From Vitis vinifera (taxonomy: Eukaryota; Streptophyta; Magnoliopsida; Vitales; Vitaceae): a stretch of 64,000 nt of DNA. Where the stretch lies: assembly GCF_030704535.1 (NCBI RefSeq), contig NC_081810.1:7760501-7824500 (forward strand). Reading direction: 5' to 3'. The position numbers were made by a program, and so were the translations under genes. Under the pieces are notes generated by a model that did not search any database, was not told where the DNA came from, and saw only the letters and a program-made list of their open reading frames with translations. Below are positions 12,079 through 23,978 of the stretch, one piece after another; positions within the stretch are counted from its first letter, which is position 1, and each line of letters starts with the position of its first letter.

Positions 12079-12421
12079 TAAGGTGTGTTGATAACTGTTT
12101 TTGAAAACTATTTTGGAAAACATTTTAAAAATAAAAAAAAATGGAAAATTATTCTTTATTATATAAAACAAATGTTTATATTTTTAAATATATTTTAAAT
12201 GTAATTTTTTATTTTTAATTATTTTTTAAAACAATCCTCAAAAAAAGTGAAATAATTAAAAACAATTGAAAGATATTCTCTAAAAAAATCATTTTTTTTT
12301 TTGTTTTTAAGAATAAAAATATTTTTTTATTTTTAACTATCAAATATATTTTCTTATTTTTTTTATTCTAAAAAACTGAATAATATTTTGAAAATATACA
12401 TTTACCAAATAGGCCCTTAAG
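12079..12421. mobile_element. MITE-like element, hAT type
   Basis: The left end reads ttaaggtgtgttgataac and the right end, reverse-complemented, ttaagggcctatttggtaaa; these are related inverted ends. The interior is A/T-rich with GttTTtgaaaA-type subterminal runs on both sides. A similar element lies at 13306-13662. Such ends (agggyctgtttggtaa) are common in plant non-autonomous hAT elements. The target duplication was not resolved. Confidence 0.5.
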
Positions 12422-13305
12422 ATTATTCTTTTTTGGGATTGTCTAGCTATTCCATCATAAATTCTCATTTACTCAAAGGCTCCATGGTGTTGCCATTCAA
12501 ATAAATCGGAATTGGTGCAAAAATTATTGTTCAATTGATCATTTGAACACAAAAAAAACCAGCCCTTTTCCCATGGAAATGTGGCAAGGATGGAGCTTAA
12601 AGAATCAGACTAATATGTTCATACAAATGGGAGAAAAATATAACATAATGTGGATTTGTTGTCAGGAGCATCCATTTTCTTATATGAGAATGGCATTACA
12701 CTCTTGACCAATGTAGAAATTGAGGTTGGAGACAAAGTCATAGTGTAACTGGACCCTTGTCTATGAAAATGTCTGATTAGAAGTGACAGGCACAGCCAGA
12801 TGTATAGGAATCTAGGCATCTGATGATATCACGCCACTTCAGCCTCACGCTTCTTCATCAAGGATGATATTCTCCCTCTACTATAAGCTGTGGACCCCCA
12901 GATTAAGTATGACGTCCATTTATCATTGACAATGGCCAGCATGTATTTTCCCATTCACATTGGGACCGCAGACCGTAGACCGCAGACTTCTTAATCAAAT
13001 GCCTCGCAGCCTCCTCAAGTTGATAGCCCATCACTCAATTTCTATACGTTAGATCTCTATCCTCAGCTCCTCCCTTTGTTTAAATACAATAAACTTTTTT
13101 TTTATTCTTTTATTTTTTTACTTATATTGTCCTTGGCCCCCGGATGTCTGCTCAAAATTATAATAATAATAATAATAAAATAATTACATTGCCTTTAATA
13201 TTGTTTTTTAATAAATTTTACACAAAATTAATTATATTATGCCACTAAATAAGCATATACTTAGATGTATTTCTTATTTTTTATTTTTAAAGTAAGAAAA
13301 TATTA
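12422..13305. other. Intergenic DNA between two MITE-like elements
   Basis: Mostly AT-rich, with a more GC-balanced patch at about 12830-13070. That patch contains three near-identical short phrases (gcagaccgtagaccgcagac, 12967-12986). A short (ATA)n run lies at 13160-13180. No gene is recognised. Confidence 0.45.
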
Positions 13306-13662
13306 GGGGATTTGTTTGGCAATTGTTTTCTAATTTTTGTAGAACAAAAATTTATTTAAAAAACTTGAAATATTTTATATATTTTTAAATATGTTTTAAA
13401 AATAATTTTTATATCTAGTATTTTATTTTTAATTATTTTATATATATATATATATAATTATTTCTCAAAATAACCCTTAGAAAACAAATGAAAATAGCAT
13501 AAAATAACTAAAAGATGTTCTTTAAAAATGCTATATTTTTTGTTCTTAAGAACTTAAAACATAAAACATTTTTTAGTTGTTAAATGTGTTTTTTTTTGTA
13601 TTTTTTTTTTCTTGAGAACAGAAAACTATTGTAAAAAATAATTCTCAAACAGACCCTTAGTA
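13306..13662. mobile_element. MITE-like element, hAT type (second member)
   Basis: The left end ttaggggatttgtttggcaattg and the right end, reverse-complemented ttactaagggtctgtttgagaatt, are related inverted ends of the same type as the element at 12079-12421. The inside includes a (TA)n tract at 13438-13457. It is A/T-rich throughout with no coding capacity. Confidence 0.5.
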
Positions 13663-14902
13663 ACTTTATATAAAATATAAAAAAAAAAAAAATTAAAATG
13701 TTAACGGTTTAAAAAAATGGGATATCAAACAAAAATTTAAATTATCGTGAATTTAAAAAAAATTAAAGTAAATTTTAAGATATATGAAATAAATTTATTC
13801 CTTTAAAGAGTCGAAATAAAAATTTTTTTTTTTTTTTTTTTGGTTCCTTAATATAAACTTTTGACTCCAATACAGCTACGAATAAATCTCATACTTATTT
13901 ATAAGTTGTATAAAGTTTCATATGAATTATTGAAGAATGAATGTGGCTTATAAATAAGAAAGGAGAGTTGTAGGGAGGCGGGGGTGGGGGAGGTGGGTGT
14001 TTTGTGAGTATTAAAAGGGAGGGCCTTGTCCTGCATGTGAGAATTATTAAAACACTGATGGTTTGTTTGGTATGCAGAGTGAGACTTGAAATGCTCAAAG
14101 GTCAACTCCCAACAATCCATCCCCATTTTTTTATTTATTACATTCCACCGAAACCATATTATTTTATTGCATGAGAAAATACGTAGCCCTATTAATGCGG
14201 ATCAAACCATTATTCCAGAATTAGCATATTTGTCCTTTTTCCACCACCATCCTCCCTCTCTCTTCCATGCGTGCTGCTTCACCCATCATCTCATCGTGCC
14301 ATCATATCACCATGCCCCCATGCCGTGAGGCATCTCGGCAGAGGCCCAGCCCAAATTTTTGATATGGTTTAGATTAGTTTTTAGCACAGGAAACTCTCTT
14401 TTGTGATAATAATTCCAATATATCAAGTCCACACAGTCCTTAATATAATAAATTAAATTTTTTCCTAATGTTAGGCCCAATAATGGAAAAATGAAAAAAA
14501 AAATTATAGTTTTTGGATCTAACGATCAATATTGATGTTCAAACATCGAGCGATTCTGATGATATAATTTTCCTCAAACCAATGGGTTATATGAGGCTAA
14601 GCTTCTATTAGTGGTCCAGTAATCGCTTTGATTTTATTAGGGCCAAGAAAACAATTAATTGGGCCAGGGCTTGTTTTGTTTGGGCAGAGGATTCAACCTC
14701 ATTGATACTGGGCTCGGCCTTGTGTGAAAGGAAAATGGGGTCAGTATCACTGGATTTGGGCCCTGTGGCTAGATTCGCTGAGTAGACTCCATTGGAACAC
14801 GTCTCCTCTTTTATTCTTTCGTTTGTCTTGGCGATGCTACTGAATGAATGGATGTGCCAGACAGCATTCCCTTTTCTCTTGGACTTCATTTTTCATGACA
14901 AT
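13663..14902. promoter_or_regulatory. Distal upstream region of the PPR gene
   Basis: AT-rich up to about 13900, then more balanced. Several GGGCC / TGGGCC motifs occur at 14638-14770 (for example tgggccagggc near 14660 and tgggccctg near 14757). These match the site II (TCP-binding) motif common upstream of plant genes for organelle proteins, which would suit the chloroplast-type PPR gene downstream. A 93-codon minus-strand frame at 14608-14889 has no recognisable family and is not called. Confidence 0.35.
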
Positions 14903-15082
14903 TGTGTTTGGTTGCCGGGAAAAATGAAACAGAAGCTTAAATTTTGAATTTCTATTTGGAAATCCAGAAGAAAAAGGAAAAAAAAGCTTTTACTCAACTG
15001 AGTCTGGTATGAATGGGCGGTTCATCTTTTGAAAATCAAAATTTTCTTTTCTTTTCTTTGTTTCTTGGCAACCAAACGCAGT
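14903..15082. mobile_element. Small MITE in the PPR gene promoter
   Basis: The ends are matching inverted repeats: tgtgtttggttgcc at 14903-14916 and ggcaaccaaacgca at 15067-15080. The subterminal DNA also pairs in part (gggaaaaatgaaac on the left, gtttcttggc on the right). The element is about 180 bp and non-coding. It ends about 70 bp upstream of the PPR start codon. Confidence 0.5.
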
Positions 15083-15129
15083 GTGATTCTGGTAGCTTTG
15101 TTCATGTGACCCGAAAGTCTTGAATTGAA

Positions 15130-15150
15130 GTGAAGTGAAGTGAAGTGAAG
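15130..15150 (+). repeat. (TGAAG)n in the 5' leader of the PPR gene
   Basis: About four tandem copies of a 5-bp unit (tgaag) directly before the PPR start codon. It is a short purine-rich microsatellite. Confidence 0.9.
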
Positions 15151-15152
15151 AC

Positions 15153-18100
15153 ATGGCCTCTGCGCATGGATTTGCTTCTTCTCTGATGAGTCCGACCGAA
15201 TTGGGCTTTACACTTTCTTCATCCTTCTCAATTCAACGGCCCCGGTTAATCGTTCCCAAGTTTTCTCGGAGTTTTTTAGGGGAATATTGTTCAAGGGCAA
15301 CTACAATCTGCAACCACCAAAACCCTAGGTTTGTAGTCCCGAAACGAGATAAAATTCGAGAATTTAGGTTGTTCAAATCGGTTGAATTGGATCAGTTTCT
15401 GACGAGTGACGATGAAGATGAAATGAGCGAGGGCTTTTTCGAAGCCATAGAGGAATTAGAGCGAATGACGAGGGAGCCCTCGGATGTTCTCGAGGAAATG
15501 AATGATCGGCTTTCTGCTCGTGAATTACAGCTGGTGCTGGTGTATTTTTCGCAAGAAGGAAGGGACTCGTGGTGTGCACTGGAGGTGTTTGAGTGGCTTA
15601 GGAAGGAGAACCGAGTTGATAAGGAGACTATGGAGCTTATGGTTTCGATAATGTGCAGTTGGGTTAAGAAGCTGATTGAAGGGGAACATGATGTTGGGGA
15701 TGTGGTCGACCTTCTTGTGGACATGGATTGTGTTGGACTCAAGCCTGGTTTTAGTATGATTGAGAAAGTGATATCTCTGTATTGGGAGATGGAGGAGAAG
15801 GAGAAGGCAGTTTTGTTTGTGAAAGAGGTTTTGAGACGGGAAATTGCTTATTCTGAGGATGATGGGGATGGCCATAAAGGAGGCCCAACTGGGTATCTTG
15901 CTTGGAAGATGATGGTAAACTTTTTTTGAATTATAATTCTTGGTTTTATGGCTAGATGAATTGTTTTTTATTCTGAATTTGAATGCCATTAATGTTTTTT
16001 CTCATATTATAGATTGTAGAAGAACAATACATTGAAGCCATCTCATACCGGGCATTAGGACTAGATGATGTGGCCCTTAATCTTATGTCAAGGAGACATT
16101 GTTGTCTTCCTCATTCTGTGTTTCTGTGATTCTATTGGTGGGGTTGAATTCCTTTGTTTTAGTGATTGGATTGGAATTTCATGTGGTATTTGATCTAGTT
16201 GAAATTCTTATTATCATGTTATTGAGTTTGCATGATAACTTGATTCTCATTAAAATAACATTAGAACTCTTAACTGGATGATTATGGAATGGTTTTGAAA
16301 CACCATGTTGTCAGGTTCACTTATGCAATTTCAACTAATGGGTTTTCAGAGCCCATAAATACCAGTTCCTATTTATGGAAAATAAAAATTGTTGCATCCT
16401 TAAATGTTTCTTTTGTATTTCATAGGTATTGAATTGGTGGACCTACAAATATGCTTCTGAGTGGAAAGGGTTTGGATCAGATTGGGGTTTCTGGGTCCTG
16501 TTCGTTGAGAAATTATCGGGAACTGATACAATCCATTAACCTGATTGAATTTAGGAAATTAGATTTTAATTCGTATATTGTTGAATAGTAGATCTATAAC
16601 CTGATATAGTCTGGTGGAACTAAAAATATTTTTTAAGTGCCATATAGAATATTAGTTGTTATATGATATCCGATGTAGCATATATTGTGTATACAGTGTT
16701 TGTAATATCTATGCATTTTATTATTGTATAAACAGACTAGGCCCCAGGCAGATTAGATCTCCTTATATTCAAATTCAATCCTCTAGTTGTTGGATCAAAC
16801 AGATTTAGATCATTGATGGGTTTTTGTAATGGGATCACTTACCTAATCTACTTGTTGAGATTGGATCACGATGATAGGCCTACATACAACGGGTGGGATG
16901 TCAGATGGACATGTTTTATGAATATCAACACATGAAATTTTGTTGGGCAAATCATATTCTTACATTTAAGTTGTATACTTTTGGGCTCTTTTTAGGTGCT
17001 TTGAATACAATTGCTTCTACCTATCAAAAAAAAATTATTGCATTTAGGTGAAGTAAGACCTAAACTCGCTTTTTTGCATTTAATCAAAGTGAGATCATGG
17101 GTTAAACTTTGGTAAACAACCAAATGAGGATCAACTTAGTGAGTCATATCATGCTCAGTCCAGACACAAGGCTGAAGAAGTAAGCAAGGGGGCTCTTTCA
17201 TATATCACAAGTCTCTTAAATGTACTTGGACTCCACTCATGACAGGTCGAACTAACTGTGTTTATCAACTACTTAATATTGATTGATTGGTAGGCATTCT
17301 TTGGCATATTTTATAGTGAATTTAATTACAGTACCTTTTTACAGGCTTGGTTATATTTTGGCTTGCATGTCTTATAAGTACTTACCTTTTGCTTGTTATG
17401 GTTATGATCCATTTAAAATCCACTTTATCAGGCAGAGGGGAACTACAGGGGTGCAGTCAAATTGGTGATTCATCTTAGAGAATCTGGGTTGAAGCCAGAG
17501 GTCTATAGCTACCTCATTGCAATGACAGCTGTAGTTAAAGAGCTGAATGAATTTGCAAAAGCTTTACGCAAGTTAAAAGGTTTCACAAAGTCTGGTTTGA
17601 TAGCTGAACTTGATGCAGAAAATGTTGAACTTATTGAGAAGTACCAATCTGACCTTCTAGCTGATGGGGTGCGCTTGTCCAGTTGGGTGATTCAAGAGGG
17701 AAGGTCTCCCCTTCATGGGGTGGTTTATGAGAGACTCCTTGCTATGTACATTTGTGCTGGTCGTGGACTTGAGGCAGAAAGACAATTGTGGGAAATGAAG
17801 CTTGTGGGTAAAGAAGCCGATAGGGAGCTTTATGACATTGTCCTGGCCATCTGTGCTTCCAAAAAAGAGGCCAGTGCTATTTCACGATTGCTTACTGGAA
17901 TGGAGGTCACAAGTTCTATACGTAGGAAGAAAACCTTATCATGGTTGTTGAGAGGTTACATTAAAGGAAGCCATTTTGATGATGCTTCAGAAACAATTAT
18001 TAAAATGCTTGACTTGGGCCTGTGTCCAGAGTATCTAGACAGGGCAGCTGTGCTGCAGGGACTGAGAAATAGGATCCAACAAACAGGAAATGTAGAAACT

Positions 18101-18205
18101 TATCTCAAGCTTTGCAAGCACCTTTCCGATGCCAATTTGATTGGACCTTGTCTTGTATATCTGTATATAAAGAAGTATAAGCTTTGGATCTTAAAAACGA
18201 TTTGA
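15153..18205 (+). CDS. Chloroplast-type pentatricopeptide repeat protein, At2g30100-like
   Basis: Predicted 511-residue protein from two exons, 15153-15914 and 17432-18205; the junction is in phase (AAG ATG ATG / GCA GAG). The N-terminus (about residues 1-60) is rich in Ser, Arg and Pro with few acidic residues, consistent with a chloroplast transit peptide. An acidic patch follows (SDDEDEMSEG). The rest is helical PPR-type sequence, for example WCALEVFEWLRKENRVDKETM, RESGLKPEVYSYLI (second exon) and RGYIKGSHFDDASETI. The length and order fit the Arabidopsis protein At2g30100, which I recall at about 510 residues. PPR proteins bind organelle RNA; the target here is unknown. A possible short extra exon near 16015 was considered and not needed. 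Confidence is high for gene and family, moderate for the last few codons. Confidence 0.85.
16960..17035 (+). mobile_element. LINE 3'-end relic in the PPR intron
   Basis: The sequence gttgtatacttttgggc ... aatacaattgcttctacc, followed by an A run, resembles the 3' tail of plant L1-type LINEs. Related tails are seen at 27600-27790 and 44460-44595. Only the tail is recognisable; no coding part is present. Confidence 0.35.
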
Positions 18206-19110
18206 ATAATTCAGAAGAAAAGCTACGAGATTCTGTGTTCCAAAATCTGTTTTGGAAGCATGCACTCATGGTTCAGATTTTGTACCACAAAAGTTTATTG
18301 TACTGGAACCTTTTTTACGTGCGAATCCTGTATAGTTTTGGATGCTATAAGAGAGTAAATGATGCTGATGAACCAGTCTAGGAGATTGAGTGCCTGTGGG
18401 AATTAGAAATACATTTTGGTTAATCTTCCTCTCAGACTCGAATATGTGTAAATAAGGTGATCCTGTAAACACAGTCAAGATTCGAGAACCTTCGACATGA
18501 TGTAACTTGAAAGACTGCATATACGTACTACAGGTGTGTTCTTATGGCATTCTTGTTCCTTTCTTGCTTGAGTGTCATACTTATACAAAGAACAAAATTA
18601 GAAGATAATTTATGTATGTTGGACCTCTATTATATATTTTATGTTCATCTGTTATGATCATTCGTAATTCTGATGGCGCATGCTTCTCTTTCTGTTTATA
18701 TCAGCTTTAACTTATAGGAGAAAAGTCACTCTTTCGAGTACCTTGATATATTGTCTCGCCTACAAACATCTGACATGAGAAATGGAGGATTCTTGAACAA
18801 GGAACCTAGTATAAAACCTTGCATAAACCCTAGCATTAAAAGATAAGAACAGCTATGGCATGCCCAAAAAAGTCTAGATTTATGTGGCTGCTGACTACAA
18901 GTAAGAATGATCTTAAGGCTTTCACTACACAAAATATTACCAGTTAGCCTAACAAAAAGGCCAGAATCTATGTACACAGGATTATAATAGGGTCCAGCTG
19001 CATTACCGATTCAGTACATACTGGAAAATGGGACCAATCAAATCGTGACATATATACATTTTAGGGTCCATTTCTTTACACCTAAGTCTGGTCTCTTTGC
19101 TTTGTACTTT
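18206..19110. other. 3' UTR of the PPR gene and intergenic DNA
   Basis: The first few hundred bases are probably the 3' UTR of the PPR gene, with ATG-poor, moderately AT-rich sequence. No further gene is recognised before the nested elements begin. Confidence 0.45.
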
Positions 19111-20305
19111 GGAGGGCACTTGGTAAATTTTACTACTTAATGATTAATGATTTAAAGTAATTTTAAGTTAAACTATGCTTAAGTTATTAAGTAATATTAA
19201 TTCATTAAATTGATTTATTAAAATTATTTTTAATTTTAAATTATAATATTAAGTTACTTTGTCAAACATATTTCATATTGGGTTTATTACACCTTACCCC
19301 CAACTTATAGCGTGTTTTACATATTGTCCCTTCAAGTTCAAAATTAAGCAATGTATCATCTATCTTTTATAATTGCATGCAATATGCATTTTTTGAAAGA
19401 CTGAGTTATTTTTTTGGATGGAAAGGCATAGGTTCTTCATGTGATTGAGGGCAAAATGGTCAATTTTTTTTTTCTGAAACCCTAACCGGTCCTTCTTCCT
19501 TCTTCTTCTTCTGCTTCTCTCTTCACTCTCTCTCTCCTACCTCTTTCCATTGTGGTCGATGCTAGATAAGCACTTAGGCATCTTTTTTTCTTTTGTCAAA
19601 AGATACCTATCAACGAAAAGTTTTAGTTTTGTTAAGATTTTTCTCAAAAAATTTGTAGAATTGCTAGAATGTCTTGATTCTTGATTTGGGTTTTTTTCAA
19701 AAAGCTTGATTTTTTGGATCTTTGGTTGTGAATCGGAGGTATTTCAATTCCTTATAGCCATAAACCTGATTTTGTTGAATTGTGGGAGCTCTCGATTAGA
19801 ATAAAATAAAATTTGGGTTTAAAATATGGGTTTTTTGTTGTTTTCATCACATCCTTCCTCAAAGCCCATCTCTGAATACTTACCATAATTGAGGTTTCAA
19901 GATTGAAATTTCAAGAGATGTAGTCCTCCCAATTGGCTTTTTCATCAAAGAGAGGATTGAGGATTGGAGAGGAGAGAGAAACAATGAAGAGAGAAGAAGA
20001 TGAACAAAGGAAGAGGAGGGTTAGTTAGGGTTTTTTAAAAAAAATTGACCATTTTGCCCTTAGTAACGTGAAGAGCACATGCATTTTCATTTAAAAAAAA
20101 TAATATTGTCTCTCAAAAATGTACATTATATACAATTATAAAGAATGTAGGGTATATTTTTCAATTTTGAACTTGAGGAGGTAATGTGCAAAACATGTTA
20201 TAAGTTAGAGGAATAAAGTGTAATAAACTCTTTAATATTCTTAATCACTTAAATTAAGTCATCAAATCCTATTAAATCATTAGATTGATTTATCAAACAC
20301 CCTCC
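19111..20305. mobile_element. Small hAT-like element interrupted by a Mutator-like element
   Basis: Outer ends ggagggcacttggtaaat (19111) and, reverse-complemented, ggagggtgtttgataaat (from 20305) form related inverted repeats. The flanking halves also pair: ctacttaatgattaatgattta on the left and, on the right strand, atcaatctaatgatttaata. The element is cut at 19279/20231 by the Mutator-like element described separately. Without the insert it would be about 240 bp. It is non-coding, and its own target duplication was not resolved. Confidence 0.5.
19280..20230. mobile_element. Mutator-like element with long inverted ends (non-autonomous)
   Basis: About 951 bp with long inverted repeats of roughly 200 bp. 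The left end starts gggtttattacaccttaccc, and the right end reverse-complemented starts gagtttattacactttattc. Further matches inward include cttcaagttcaaaatt and gaccattttgccct. The inner parts pair as well: the CT-rich stretch at 19490-19545 faces the GA-rich stretch at 19950-20015. It is flanked by a 9-bp near-duplication, tttcatatt (19271-19279) and tttaatatt (20231-20239), the length expected for Mutator elements. No transposase frame is present. Confidence 0.75.
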
Positions 20306-21466
20306 TAATCTCTTTCTTTTATATTTTGGTTTCATTTATTTGTACCTTGGTTTCATATATTTATATCTTCGTTCAAGCATCTAGATTTCAAACATACACT
20401 TTCAATTACCCATATTACATTTTCAACAAGTACCTTCAGAATCTTAGAATTTTCCTTATACAACTATACCAGCGGCACATTGGAAATCAAAACTACACAA
20501 CATCCCAAGCTAACTAATCCCCCTACTTTGCTGAGCAAACTCACAATCCTTGCTTGAAACATAAAATAGTGATGATTTTGCCCATGGCTATTCTGGTAGA
20601 TGCCTGCACAATTTATTTCCTGTCACATAGGTAACCTAATTGGTTAGAAGGTTTTTTCAGAATCAACTCCCTTCACATGTAATGTGTGATGCCCTATGAT
20701 GTCAACTGTAACACTTCATAACAGCGACTGGGCGACAATCCAAGTAGGTTGTTTTAGTTATCAGCGTTTACGGGGCCACCAAGTCTGTAAAGACGTGCAC
20801 TGCATTAATGTCTTGCCTTCAAAACCACATAAATTTACAAGCTTTTTAATGTGATTTATCTGCTGTACCATGGAATTGGTCATAAAAGTAGTGCGGAAGG
20901 TAGGGCAGACGCTGCCAATGTCTATTTGGGTTTTATTTGGGTCTGGTAACTACAGCTTTCATGCTCCTTGTCTGTCTCCAGTGTGTCCTCTCCAAGGATT
21001 TGACATTATTTTTTTTGCAGTTAAGGCCTTGAGATTGTCATTTAAAAGTAAAACCCGGTGAAGATATTAGAGAGAGAAGCTGGCTGGCCACTTAGTTTCA
21101 TGAGAGCACACCTTGGATTTTGCTCCTAGAGGTCCGTGTGTTCATGAATTTAAGTAGTACTTTCTTGGCTGTTTATACCATGCTTTAATTACATCAAAAT
21201 AAAAAAATAAAAAATAAATAAAAAGAAGGAAAGAAAGAGGGATGAATTAGGCATTCTTTTTCTGGACCCATGGGCACCAAAAGGCTGCATCTCCATTTTT
21301 CCTGGCCCGCCCTCATGCCCCCAAATCTTGCAAGGTTGGCAAAATAGGCCATGTGTATGGCTAAACCATTCCATTTCTTACTCCTACCACTTTGCCATTT
21401 TGCAATATTGGCCTTTTAAAGGTTAAAACCAACGTTTAAAAATTTACACAAATTTACCATTTTCTT

Positions 21467-21637
21467 AGGGTGTGTTTGCAATATAGCATGGGAAAAGAGG
21501 AATCAAATTCTTTGTAATAATGGGTTTTATCTTTTAAGACAATGAGATGAGTATTTTAAGTATATTAATATTAACAAATAAAAAACTGAATGATTTTTTA
21601 CTTCCCATTTTCTATTACTATGTACCAAACACCCCCT
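21467..21637. mobile_element. MITE-like element
   Basis: The left end agggtgtgtttgcaatatag and the right end, reverse-complemented aagggggtgtttggtaca, are related inverted ends. Subterminal phrases match too (gcatgggaaaagagg versus agaaaatgggaag). It is about 170 bp and non-coding. Confidence 0.45.
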
Positions 21638-22017
21638 TCAAAAGCTTCGAAAATTAGTTACTTTTCCTTGGAGTATCTAACCATCTACTTCCCTCCCTAG
21701 TGAGTCTGAAACGCTTGTCTTTTAACACACCCAGAGATGATGATTCGACCCTACAAGGAACCAAACACTGATTGGTGTCTCTTCCCATGTGCACCATCTC
21801 CTCTCGATGCGCATGTCCTACTCTGACTCGCCAGCAACAGACTGCTCCACAGCGCCTCACATGGAGTCCCCAAGCCACGTGACACCTCCCCCCAATCCTC
21901 TTCCCTCCCTCCAAGCCCCTCCCCTATATATTCTCTTGTCTTCTTTTCAGGATTTGCTTCCACGGTTCCACCTCACCCACCACTGAAAAATGCCCTCAAA
22001 TCTTTCGGATATGTTTG

Positions 22018-22021
<4 letters not shown>

Positions 22022-22048
<27 letters not shown>

Positions 22049-22049
22049 C
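22022..22049. repeat. (CT)n microsatellite
   Basis: About 28 bp of CT dinucleotides in a pyrimidine-rich stretch. Confidence 0.9.
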
Positions 22050-23690
22050 CAGAATAATTAGTTTATTAGTAACCCAATAATGCCTAGAGCCCTTGTCCTG
22101 GAGGACATGGTACCTTAATTTATTTATTTTTAATAAACATTATGGGAAGGTGTGCCCTAGATCTAATGGTCACCAAACCATAAATAATTGGGGCCATGAG
22201 CCTCTCTCCCTCAATGAGTTTAGTGAATAATTGGCGTAATGTATTGTTTGGTGCATGCATACTCACGTGTTGGGCACTTGTCCTACGAATAAAAACGATT
22301 AGGATGTTTGGCTTCTACGATTAGCTTGAATCCCCATTTTTTTTATTTTGGGGCGGTGCGCCAATTAGGTCTTGATTTTGACATTTCAACTATGAATCAA
22401 TCGCAAAATTTTGTTAGGAAATATCGACAAACCACAATGAGTATATCGTGTGCAATGTGTTTACTCAAAAATTTTAGTGTTATCTTTTCATGCTCTATCC
22501 GTAAATATATGTTTGAAAATTCCTCAACTGGAATTAACACCGGAAGGTGAAAGGTTGCTCTCCAATCATATTTCCTCCCCGCTTTCATAAGTTCTTTATC
22601 TGATCTTCCATGGTGTATGAGGTTTGTGGATACAGATCAGAAGCAACATCAATAGTATTTTTCATAAATGATTGAAGACAACAAGACTACTGTTCTACCA
22701 ATCATATACCATAAACGGTTGGCAATGTAATTCTCCAGATTTTGGTGTCAACTCATCATGAATTATTGGTCAGGGTTTGCTTTACACTGTAGAAAAGGCC
22801 TCATGGATTGCAGAATACGCTTTTGAATTATGAGACCCATGAGCTAACTAATTCCATAGTTTGTAAGCTACTCAACCATTTTCCTTTTTCTTAACAAACC
22901 CTCATTTGGCTTTGACCTATGCTTATTACCTAATTAATAAGCCTAATTCATCCCATATTTGTATCTATTGAGAAATTTGATGACATCCTGACAAATTGTT
23001 CTCATATATAACGACGAGGATATTCAAGAGTAGTATCAAGAATTTCTTCTAATGATTGATGTGAGATATCACGAAAATCCAGATACAATATTTTTGTTAT
23101 GTTGTATAGAATTATGGAATTATAGGAATATTCAAAAACTTTCGAGAACACTTTTTAAATAAACACAAATTTACTATTTAAATCATTGCACGGTTTTAAA
23201 TTTTTATGTATAAATTATATTTATATTAAAAATAAATAATAAAGGATAATATGTGTGCAAGACCATGACATTAACCACAATTTCAAGTATTGTATGGTTC
23301 AAAATTTTTAAATATTAGTTTTATAGTAAAGTTTATATTAAAATAAAGTTAATTACACATAGCATTTGGACTATACATTTAGTTATTAAAACCTGAAAAA
23401 AAAATGATGGACATTAAGATATGTTTAAATTATTACTTGGCTTAATTTGATGATAAAAATAAAATGATATTTAAATTAAAACTATATTTTAATTTTATAA
23501 TTTTGATTAAAAAGATAATATTTAATATACATTTTATTTGTGTTGTGTTTGTAGTTGAAGAAATATATAAGATACGTTAGAAATACTTAGAATCATAAAT
23601 TAGAAGAAAAAAAAAAAGTAGGGAAGAAAAATACAAAAATGGTATACATGTAAGTGGAAAGATAGAGAGGAGAGAAGTGGAATACAGCCC

Positions 23691-23978
23691 AGTCCCAATC
23701 AGATGCAAAAGTGCCGGTCAACTGTCAACATGGCCGGCTTAATGAAAAGCGCCTACATATAATTTTGGTTTTAATTTTCCCGAGAAACAAACACCAACGT
23801 TTGAGTCCATAGTCTCCAACATCACCTCCTTCTCGCTTGCCTCCCTCTGGCTCACGGTGGTGTTTGCGGGCCGGAGGTGTTCAATCACTCATACCCACAT
23901 CGGTTTCCATCATTGGTTTTTGAATGAAAAACTAGAGATTTCTGAATCAAATCTTGGAATATAATCACATCCGATCCA
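23691..23978 (+). promoter_or_regulatory. Proximal promoter and 5' leader of the ETO1-like gene
   Basis: A less AT-rich 290-bp stretch immediately before the start codon, with pyrimidine-rich leader-like sequence (about 23815-23860). No in-frame ATG lies close upstream of 23979. The transcription start was not located. Confidence 0.4.

Larger units (their letters stand above)
20306..23690. other. Intergenic DNA between the PPR region and the ETO1-like gene
   Basis: Contains a MITE-like element at 21467-21637 and a GC-richer patch at 21640-21990 with a ctatata box-like phrase near 21924. A CT microsatellite lies at 22022-22049, and a very AT-rich stretch runs from about 23140 to 23640. Small frames around 21650-21990 overlap on both strands and show no recognisable family. 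No gene is supported. Confidence 0.45.

Noticed and set aside
15373-15989. Three minus-strand ORFs up to 154 codons
   Set aside because: They overlap the first PPR exon, which has the recognisable protein; the minus-strand frames show no family motif.
16015-16110. Possible extra PPR exon after a tatag acceptor
   Set aside because: The direct junction 15914/17432 keeps the frame and gives the expected length; the extra piece soon meets a stop.
21650-21990. Possible gene in the GC-richer patch with a ctatata motif
   Set aside because: Frames on both strands are Cys/Arg/Pro-rich and unlike any protein family; no following exon was found.
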